Below, in pieces: positions 56,401-64,000 of a stretch of DNA of 64,000 nt; positions within the stretch are counted from its first letter, which is position 1, and every line of letters starts with the position of its first letter. Location: NCBI GenBank assembly GCA_029449245.1, contig JANATF010000009.1, positions 124,001 to 188,000 on the forward strand. The letters are read 5' to 3'. Below the pieces are notes generated by a model. That model was not told the DNA's origin. It made no database searches and was given only the letters and a program-made list of their open reading frames with translations. This DNA is from Mortierella alpina (lineage: Eukaryota; Mortierellomycota; Mortierellomycetes; Mortierellales; Mortierellaceae). The position numbers and the translations under genes were made by a program.

Positions 56401-57357
56401 AGGCTGACGATCGTTTATTGCCAACCAATGTGTCTCCTTTTCCTTCTCTTGATTCTCACACACACACTCTCTCTTCCTCCTTGAGGTGCTGAATACGTTG
56501 AGTTGTGGCCGTTGTGTTGCATTTGTGAAAATATGACATGTATTGTCGTCGGGCGATCGATATTCGGACAAGAGAACAAAAAGCGTCCACTTGCAGGGAT
56601 TGCGCCCACGTATCGCGAGACGCCACCTGTCCTTGTTTCTCAACTATTATTAACACAGTGGGTTTCCCCGACGCTTTTTCTCTTTTGCTGCATGCTCCTC
56701 AAGACCTTGACTTTATCGATGATTGATCCATGCCTTGAATAGTATCCTGTAATCCATGTCCCGGAACCTCGAGTTCATCCCAAGAGTCCTGATCCTTGTC
56801 CAGTGGCCCCAAAAAAATGTCCGTCATAGCACATACCTTTTCTTTGTCCTCCTGCACCTTGCAGAACTCTGCAAACAGAGCCTCGATATTGCGCTCGAAT
56901 CGCCCGACATACTCGGATCCTGTAAAAGAGCTGGATGAGGACTTTTGCTTGATCGATTTTGAAGTCCTGCATATCGAGTCCAGTACATAGAGTCCCGTCA
57001 GCTTGTATTCAGGCACACAGCGAGTGATGAACTTTTCGATGCAGTAGACAATATTTTTGTAGTACTAAATTCGAAAAAAAAGCAATAGGAATGAGTTACA
57101 TACGAAAACAAGGGCGATGAGTCATGGATCTCTGTTTTTCAATCGGCGAAGAATCATCAAGAGAAGTTGATGGATGAGTTTAAAGAGAGGTATGTAAGAG
57201 TTGAAGAGAGACGACTTACTCTTGCAGAGTGGAGCGCAAGCTTTGTGAGCTTGTCGACCTTTGATTTGGATGCTGTACGGGATTCGAACAGGCTATGGAG
57301 CTCCTTCTGGAACTCTATGACCTCGGGCGGCTCTTTTTTCATGTCCTTGCTCGACAT
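53482..57357 (-). CDS. SEB1: CID-RRM RNA-binding factor, Seb1/Nrd1/SCAF-like
   Basis: Such proteins read the phosphorylated RNA polymerase II CTD and nascent RNA motifs to direct termination. Five exons on -: 57357-57220, 57064-56837, 56145-56013, 55917-54553 and 54389-53482, giving 923 residues. The CTD-interacting domain (~8-150) reads FQKELHSLFESRTASKSKVD, YYKNIVYCIEKFITRC, KLTGLYVLDSICRTSK, FERNIEALFAEFCKVQEDKE and VKRVVDLWERSGTFT. A 450-residue Gly/Gln/Pro/Ser linker follows. The RRM (~622-690) has SRTLWVGGTFIPTISEQELE and ATLIINQAKFNAFIKM, then the Seb1/Nrd1-specific extension VGWGCGFGPRDCFDYTSG and IIPVDRLTDTDRRWL. The tail is RGG/Ala-rich, ending NKKSRWE. Confidence 0.94.
53674..53707. 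repeat. GCT-type repeat encoding Ala run (minus strand)
   Basis: CTG/CTA units on + read as Ala codons in the C-terminal tail of the Seb1-like protein. Confidence 0.75.
54744..54797. repeat. Hexanucleotide CCTTGA-type tandem repeat encoding Gly-Gln dipeptides
   Basis: Degenerate six-base units on + read on - as repeated Gly-Gln (with Gly-His and Gly-Leu variants) in the linker of the Seb1-like protein. A second, shorter array of the same type lies at 54987-55030. Confidence 0.8.
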
Positions 57358-57744
57358 TGGAAAGGGAGGGACTGGCTGGAAGGCGGGTGAATGAGGGGAA
57401 CAATGAGAGATAGCGAATGAGGAGACAGGAGAAGAGGAGGAAAGTAAGAAGACAAAGAAAGCAAGAACGACGGCCGAGAAGACGGCAGGATGGTGAAGGA
57501 CAAGAGCGAAAAAAAACGATGAAATCAATCGTGTTTTTCATTTCCTCATTGAACGGTGGGTGGCTTGGCCGGTGTTCTTCCTCTTTGCCTTTGCCTATTT
57601 TCCACGCGGCGCGGACCTTCGTTTCATTCGCTCTGCAACACATCGATACATCCACACACACACAACACACACAACACACACAACACACACTCCTCACATA
57701 CACATAGCGCACACAGGACACCAGAGAGAGCTAGAGAGATAACC
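57358..57744. promoter_or_regulatory. Divergent promoter between SEB1-like and DR1 genes
   Basis: 387 bases between opposed ATGs. 57400-57500 is purine-rich on + (leader sense of the minus gene). The right side carries an ACACACAAC tandem array (57654-57692) in the DR1 leader. Confidence 0.5.
57654..57692. repeat. ACACACAAC tandem microsatellite
   Basis: Four near-perfect CA-rich units in the 5' flank of DR1. Confidence 0.85.
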
Positions 57745-58721
57745 ATGAGTGACAACGAACGAGGAAACGACGACGACCTGTCGCTGCCCAAAGGCAAGCT
57801 GCCCTCCACCACGTTCTAACCTCCACCTACATTGGAGAAGCTAAAGGATGTCTGGAAGTCCTTCCATGCTGCAGATTCGCTGACCGCCTCTTCTTCCCCG
57901 ATATAGCCACCGTGCAGAAACTCATCAATGAAATGATGCCCGACGATATTGCATGCGCAAAAGACACACGGGATCTCTTGATCGAATGCTGCGTCGGTAA
58001 ATCGGACATTTCAGCCCTCTGACAACACTAGGAGGATTTTACTACTTTGCTTTCTGTCTTTTGCTGAACTACCTGGGCGACTGGAAAATGACCCTAACCC
58101 GGTATTCACGCTTGACGCTCGTTACTCTCTACGCGAACCAAAAAAAAAACAACAACCTAGAATTCATTCATCTTCTGGCATCCGAAGCCAACGAGATTTG
58201 CGAGAAGGAAACGAAGAAAACTATCGCTGCAGAGCATGTCATCAGCGCCCTCAAGGTAAGCGTTCTATCTCTCTTTCTCTATCTATCACGCTCGCTCTCT
58301 CCTTCTCTGCACTTCTGGATAGAAGGGACAAAGAAATCAATAAAGACCAAAGTGTCTGCCCAAACGCGTGGATGTATCACTGACACGGAAGGAAATCCAC
58401 ATCTTTTCTTGTGAACAGTCATTAGGTTTCGATGGATATCTTCCAGAGGTGGAGGTCGTCTTGCAAGACCACAAAACACAACAGAGAGTCAAGGTGAGAG
58501 AAGAACTTCTTGGCCATTCATGCCCCTATTTATTTTTCCATTTATTGAACGTGCTTGAAAAAACACAATTTCTTTTTTTCTTTTCCTATTTCCGTTTCAA
58601 GGACAAGGACAAAAAGTCGGGAAGACTGGAGAATTCAGGAAAGACAGAGGAGGAACTGCTGCTGGAGCAAACACGGCTGTTCGCAGAGGCAAAGGAGAGG
58701 CATCAAACCCAGCATCAATAA
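57745..58721 (+). CDS. DR1: Negative cofactor 2 beta subunit (Dr1/Ncb2)
   Basis: NC2-beta pairs with NC2-alpha (Bur6/DRAP1) through histone folds, sits on TBP-DNA and blocks or tunes pre-initiation complex assembly. Five exons, 57745-57793, 57907-57996, 58161-58255, 58419-58493 and 58602-58721, give 142 residues. The histone fold is complete: LSLPKATVQKLINEMMPDDI, CAKDTRDLLIECCVEFIHLL, EANEICEKETKKTIAAEHVI and ALKSLGFDGYLPEVEVVLQD. A charged C-terminal helix follows (EELLLEQTRLFAEAKERHQT), matching the TBP-binding extension. The first intron starts with GC rather than GT (AAAG/GCAAGC), the only cut that joins SLPK to ATVQKL. The protein is shorter than animal Dr1, which has a longer C-terminal region. 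Confidence 0.95.
57794..57906 (+). other. GC-AG intron in DR1
   Basis: Donor AAAG/GCAAGC, acceptor CGATATAG/CC. Without splicing, the frame reaches a stop (TAA) 13 codons later; with it, the conserved first helix of the histone fold is restored. Confidence 0.85.
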
Positions 58722-59044
58722 CAGCTTTACGACCAATTTATCATATGATGAAGCAACCATGCATTTTTGTGAATTTGTGTGGGTTGACGACTTTCACTCC
58801 CTGCCAGCTCAATGCGCGATTTTGTTCCGCAACACCCCCACGGCTGCAAATCCTCCATATTCATATTCATATGCGGAAAAAGAGAGTGAAAAGCGAAAAA
58901 GGAGAAAGTATGAACGTGTATTATTTTGGTGTGCTTTTTTTTTGTTCTTTTTTCAGCACCGGCGTATTATATGATGGAGCTGCTACAAAGGCAGCGCTAA
59001 ATATTTATCGATTATTGTAAGTGTTCCGACACCTGTATGAGCGC
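58722..59044. other. Convergent intergenic region, no gene seen
   Basis: It holds the 3' flanks of DR1 (+) and the zinc-finger gene (-); A/T-rich with T-runs near 58936-58950. Nothing else is recognised. Confidence 0.4.
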
Positions 59045-62000
59045 TCAGCGCGTGGGCAGAGTCGCCGCCGACATGGATCGCTTGGACATCAGAGGCCCAT
59101 TATTGGCTCCCGGTGGCATCATGGACATGTCCACAGAGTGTCTTTCGCGTCTCATGTGCTCGTATTGGGGTTCCGCACGCGCATAGCCACTGTCCTGGGG
59201 TCGATGAGGAGAGGCAAGAGGCGGAGGAGGACCATAGCCTCGCGAGTCGTGGTGATACGAATTGGGCCTGCCAGTCTCGCTGAAATACCCTCCCTGCTGC
59301 TCCCGTCCGGGTTCCTCTCGTGCAATAGGCGACATCACAACCCGCTCATCATGCCTGAATACTCGGGACGGCCCCCTCTCTATGTCCTCTCGTCCGTACG
59401 ACTCGCTCCTCTCCAGGGGATAAGCGTACCGCCCACCATTATCATACGAGTGGCCACCCTCCATAGGCGGAGGTGCGCGGTAACCTGATCCGGGCGATAC
59501 GGAGCGTCTTGATTCGCGTGGCATTGGTTTGGGCTCTCCTGGGTACCTTGGCTGTCTGGGAAAAGGCATCCGGCTCGACTCGTGGTCCAGCGTGCTTTGA
59601 GATCTACTTGGCCGGTGCTCGGGTACATGGGGCTCCTTCATCAGCGGTTGCTTGGAAGAGAATGGACCAGCAGGGTCTCTAGGAGAGTCCCGCTCGTGGT
59701 AAGGGCCAGGCTGCTGCTGCGAATACATCCTCTCGACTCTAACCATGCCACTGTACACCTGCGGCTGTCGTTCCGAGCCAGGCAACGGTCCCTCACCAGG
59801 AGGGGGTCGAACGCCCAAAGGTTGCTCGCGGATGTGCTGAGGGCTGTTTGGGTGCGGTTCATACCTGGGCCGCGACTCGCCAGCGTCATGCTCATGGAAC
59901 GACCTCGACCGTTGCTCACTCCAACCCATGCCTGGCGCACGTGCGCGATCCATCTCGGACATGCACCGTTGTCGCGGGTCTCGTTCAAGCTCTGGACGGC
60001 GATATCCCTCGACCGGCCGCATCTGCGTTGGGGGTGCATTCGGCAAAGCTCGGGCGTGGCTCTCAGGACTCTCTATTGGATAGGGCGACGCGGGGTAGGC
60101 TGAAGACACACGGGACAGCATACGAGCAGGAGGACCCTCTCTGGGCTCGCGATGCCCTTCGTCTCGTGGCTCTGGTGCTGCTCTCGACCACGACTCCATA
60201 GTGTTAGCTCGCGGTGGCGGCATTGGGGTAGGATGAGAACCGTGCTCCTGAGGATGTTGCGAATGCTGAGGGGGGATGGGGCCTCTGTTTGAGGTCGTGG
60301 AGGACCAGGTCGTGTGGCGATGTCGTGGCTCCTGCTGTCGAACGTCCCACCCTCGAGCCCGTGCATTGTCCTGCCTATGGGCATCCCACTCAGAATACTG
60401 TCCAGGCGAGGAGCGCCGCTGTTCCTGTGGAGAGCCTGGATACTCCGGCCCTGGGTGCGCCGCCATACGCGCGTGGTCTGGCTCAGCCCCATATGAAGGC
60501 TCGGAGCGGGCGAGTGGCTGCCTTGAAGGTATATGATAGTATTCTGCATGAGGTGCAGAATCATGTGCGTGGGCAGGCCAGGAAGTCCCATTTCTCATCG
60601 GGGCCGTGGCACGCCTCTCTATCGGGGGTGGCCCAGTCGACATCTGGGATGCAGGGGCATGCTGGTGTGATGGCGCTACAGGACTGGGCGCGGGCATGGG
60701 GCTGGATGAATGAGGCACTGGTATTGGTGGTTGCCCCTGAGTGAAGGACGACTGCGAGTAAGAGCGCGCATGTTGAGCAGCGTGGAGCGAAAACTCGTTT
60801 GCTTCAGGTGGGGAGACGGCCCTCCGCACCGATGATGCACCACGGTGTACAAAGCTGATGGGCGCAGGGTTGGCATTTGAATATCGCACATCTCGAGGCG
60901 ATTCGAGTTCCCGCTCCTCTTTGAAATCCGGTCGAGAGGGAACGAATTCCTGTCGGGGTTGTAGCGATTCGGGCGATGCAGCTGACTTCTGAGCCATTCG
61001 AGGATCATGCGATGCTGGTGGGGGCAGATGCGGGCGGTCTTGCTCTGATTCTGTCTTCTCTGCGCGCTTCGAGTTGCTCGGAGAAGAAGGCGAGGAACCC
61101 GGGGGGAAGACAGGGCCTGTGCTGCCCTCTTCGATTTTGGTCACAGGAGGGAACGTAGCCTCCGTTGGAGTATCCAGCATCGATTCATCGCCACTGTCCT
61201 CAGGGTCTGACTTGTCCGGGTTGGCGGCGGTTCCTGGCGTTGGGCCAGGATAGCCACTGCAACGGTTATGTCCAAAGTCCAGGCGAAGGTGGCGGGTCAG
61301 GGCATCCTGCCGTACAAAGTTCCTGTGGCACTCTGGGCAGCTGTATGGCTTTATCCGCCAGTGGGTCCTCATATGGCGGTTGCAGTCATGCAATCTTGAG
61401 AAGGCCCGGGCACTGTGCAAAAAATCACATACAAGAAAGGAGAATATGTACACACGGTTAGTAAACGGCATGGCAAAAGTTCCATCTCTCTGCTCTGCTC
61501 CTCTGTGTCTCCTTGTATCGCCCCGTGGATGTCTCGCCCGTGTGTGTGTGTACTCGATTCCAGGTATCCCATGCAGAACGTATAAAACAAAACAAAAACA
61601 CAAGAATGCTGTGAGGGAGGATCCATTAGGTCGGAGTCGATGTCCTTTGTCCCTCTTAAACGAATTATGCATTTGCCCTGTGGAAGGCGTGTCCGTTGCA
61701 CACGCACGCATGAGCACGCATAACTGCAGCATGCGCATGATGACACCTGTCTAGCGCGAGAAAGACATGCAAACACACCGCAAATATCCTTGCTCAGGTA
61801 CCAGCCCTTGGAAGAACGCCCTGCTCCTCAGTGAGGGGGAGGGGGTCCAACTCACAATCTCCCGCACATGCGCCCCCCACTTCCACTCTCCCACCTCCCT
61901 CTCGACTTTCATGGTAACATTCGATGCACCAGGCCAATAGGAGTGAAAAAAAACAGGGGAAAAAACACGCCATGCACGCCTCTTGCCCTCTCCATCCAAA

Positions 62001-63928
62001 CCATGAGTTGTGTACGGATGGATATTAATAATACCATATGCACAGCATAACCCATTGAATTACCCGAGTGAATACAGCCCAACGGACAAAAAAAACGCTG
62101 TTCTTCTGCAAGTTCTTCCCAATGTACCCTTTTTGTCAAGAGAAACAAGCCCAAACAGCAAATCATGCGACCAGCTGCCTTACCAGTGAGTAAAAGAACA
62201 GACAAACGGCCGTTCTTGCGTATGGGTCCTCTGGTGACTCTTCAGGTTAAAGGGCCGCGTAAAGTACTTGTCGCACTGGGGGCACTTGTGTTTTGCTGGG
62301 GTCGTCCTCTTCTTGCTGCTGCCATTGTTCACACTGCCCGCGGTGGCAGTGTTGGCTGGGGTGGCGGGGGCGATGCTGGAAATAGTATCAGAATGGCTGC
62401 TTTCGCCTGAATTCATTCCCGGCTGAGAAGCACCCATCTCCAAATATCTGGCTTTGCTGTGGGAGCCTTGCTGAGGAACCCATGTGAAGGACGATCCATG
62501 CCGTTGCTCCTCTGCAGGGTCATGCTCGAGATGGCCTCGCGTGTCGATGATGTAGCCAGTGCCATGCTCTGATGACCCCGAGCTGGATTCGGGTCGAGGT
62601 AAGAGGCTGGGCAAGGAGCGCGATGGATGGCCTTGCAGCTGTTGGTGGGCATGCCCTTGGTTAGTCGTGCCAGCGGGTCCGTTTTGAAGGTGCAGGGATT
62701 CAGAGGCATCTGCATCATCAAAATCGGCTTCATCCATGAGCTCGTCCACGTTATCCTCTTCAGACTCGTCGTCTGCCCGATCCTCTCTTCTGTCAATATC
62801 CTCCTCGTCATCGTCGTTCTCGAATCCCTCTCCATGTCCCTCGTCTTGGTGTCGAGCTTCGTTCACGTCGCGATGGTGGTTGTGAGTTGAGTATTTTCTA
62901 TCACCGTTCACAAAGGTGTTGGCGTTGGCTTCCTCGGCATGAGCCTGCGCAGGCGTTGCTTTGCCCCTTGCGGGACCATGGTTCTCATTAGCTCCCATGG
63001 GTCCCATAGCTGCAGAGTGGGATCTGTGGTGGTGTTCTCCTTCTGGGAATGGCCTCTTGAAGGACGGACTCTGCTGCTGAGGGTCCCGTGGCGACGGGCT
63101 GGAGGAAAAGGTGCTTTGGGCTTTGCTTGTGTCCAAGGTCGGCTTGGAGATCGGGGTGTGTTCGTTATCTAGACGGGGCGCGCAGCACAGGGGGGAAGCA
63201 GAGTGGCATTTAGTTTTATGCAAGTCAGTTGTAGTTTTGGGGAGTCTGAGCTCGAGATCATAGGATGGAGTGCACTCAAACAGCGACGATAGAAGCGTGA
63301 GAGAGGAAGGGTGTGTGCGTGTGTGTGTGTGTCTGTGTCTGTGTGTGTGTGTGTGTACATGTGTGAGAGAGAGATAGAAAGATAGAGAGATAGAGAGAAA
63401 AATAAAAGGAGGGAGAGATGAAGACAACCGTGCAATGAAATCCTTTGGAGCAGTAGCAAAAGAAGAGAGAAAGAGAGAGAAAGAGAGAGAAAGGATGGGG
63501 TGCTTGCAGATGACCCAAGCAACGGGAACAGACAGAAAGAGAAAGAGAAATAGAGCGCGAGGGAGCGTGAAGTGCGTGTGTGTGTGTGTGTGCATGTGTG
63601 TGGGTGTGCTGGGTGTCAGCTATTCAATGGATGGCAGGTCCCTCGTCTTACCTTGGCTTTCTGCTGTGGGATGCATACGAGTATGCTCGGTCGGGTATGG
63701 CCGCTGCTGCTGCTGCTGTGCTAACGTGTGCTCTTGCGAGTAAAGTGGCTGTGGGTGTGACTGAGGAGTGGAAAGGGGGTGGAGATGCGTCTGTTGCTGC
63801 TGCTGCTGCTGCTGCTGGCTGTGGTATTCTCGGGCTATCGCGCTGGAAAGGGCGGGAGAAGCTGTGGAGGTGGGAGAGCCGATTGCAGAGGCAGGGGAGG
63901 ATTTAAAAGCAAAGGAGGCGCTTTTCAT
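59045..63928 (-). CDS. C2H2 zinc-finger transcription factor with long disordered flanks (5' end uncertain)
   Basis: Three exons on -, 63928-63652, 63168-62184 and 61412-59045, give 1209 residues from the ATG at 63928. The frame remains open to the window edge, so the true start may lie beyond. Three tandem fingers span ~385-470. Finger 1 is CPQC..HQRTH. Finger 2 is C-SFTH-C..HMRTH, assembled across the intron. Finger 3 is CPEC followed by HLRLDFGH with H-x6-H instead of H-x3-5-H. The style ([20 protein letters not shown]) resembles fungal Crz1/Msn-like regulators, but I cannot name the orthologue. Before the fingers are polyQ and a strongly acidic block ([20 protein letters not shown]). The ~740 residues after them are Pro/Arg/Ser/His-rich. 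Confidence 0.85.
63169..63651 (-). repeat. Microsatellite-rich intron 1 of the zinc-finger gene
   Basis: This 483-base intron carries GT-rich runs (63311-63357 and 63575-63605) and long GA-rich stretches (63365-63415, 63465-63500). Confidence 0.75.
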
Positions 63929-64000
63929 TGAGCGAGACGATATCTTTTTTCCCGCAGACGACCCTGGACGAGTTTTGTAGACAAGCGACGGGAACGGGTC

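Noticed and set aside
57280-57295. GGGATTCGAACAG, like a reverse tRNA T-arm
   Set aside because: Lies inside the CID coding exon of the Seb1-like gene; no matching A box or cloverleaf found.

Overview
The window is nuclear DNA of a fungus. Genes are rich in short spliceosomal introns with GT..AG ends, the proteins are fungal-type (Erg20, Sec21, Nhx1, a mitochondrial cysteine synthase, a CID-RRM termination factor) and Gln-rich disordered tails are common. A FAR1-type DNA-binding protein, a SLC10A7/Rch1 transporter and the overall style suggest an early-diverging lineage, most likely Mucoromycota/Mortierellomycota. That placement is inference. No mobile element, virus, rRNA, tRNA or CRISPR array was recognised.

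Layout. 0-10 kb: 3' end of an unknown membrane-anchored protein, glutathione peroxidase (+), a RsfS/Iojap-domain mitochondrial protein (+), an unknown small membrane protein (-), and gamma-COP/Sec21 (+). 10-20 kb: Rch1-like SLC10A7 transporter (-), an oxidoreductase-like OXLD1-type protein (+), dienelactone-hydrolase family protein (+), UBLCP1-type proteasome/CTD phosphatase (+), endonuclease III/Nth1 (+). 20-33 kb: SPX-RING ubiquitin ligase (-), membrane-anchored cysteine synthase (+), DUF1769/Duc1 family protein (-), Bro1/ALIX (+), farnesyl diphosphate synthase (+). 33-38.5 kb: a REEP/TB2-DP1-HVA22 protein with a very long disordered tail (-) and a hotdog thioesterase (-). 38.5-50 kb is sparse: a 4.7 kb stretch without a recognisable gene, an unknown low-complexity ORF (+) and a FAR1-domain transcription factor (+), which may be one gene or two. 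50-64 kb: Nhx1 Na+/H+ exchanger (-), Seb1/Nrd1-like CID-RRM protein (-), NC2-beta/Dr1 (+), and a C2H2 zinc-finger regulator (-) that is open at the right edge.

All multi-exon models were assembled by eye. Reading phase was checked across every junction, and each complete model gives a whole number of codons ending in a stop. Two introns need a GC donor (GC-AG). The genes are mostly single-copy housekeeping functions with no operon-like logic. Loose themes are the secretory/endosomal system (Sec21, Bro1, Nhx1, REEP), RNA polymerase II regulation (UBLCP1, Seb1, Dr1, two DNA-binding factors) and thiol/redox metabolism (GPX, cysteine synthase). I did not find a convincing new multi-gene system. 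The most unusual items are the possible 1006-residue FAR1 fusion, the REEP protein with a ~880-residue tail, the SPX domain split by an acidic insert, and the two GC-AG introns.
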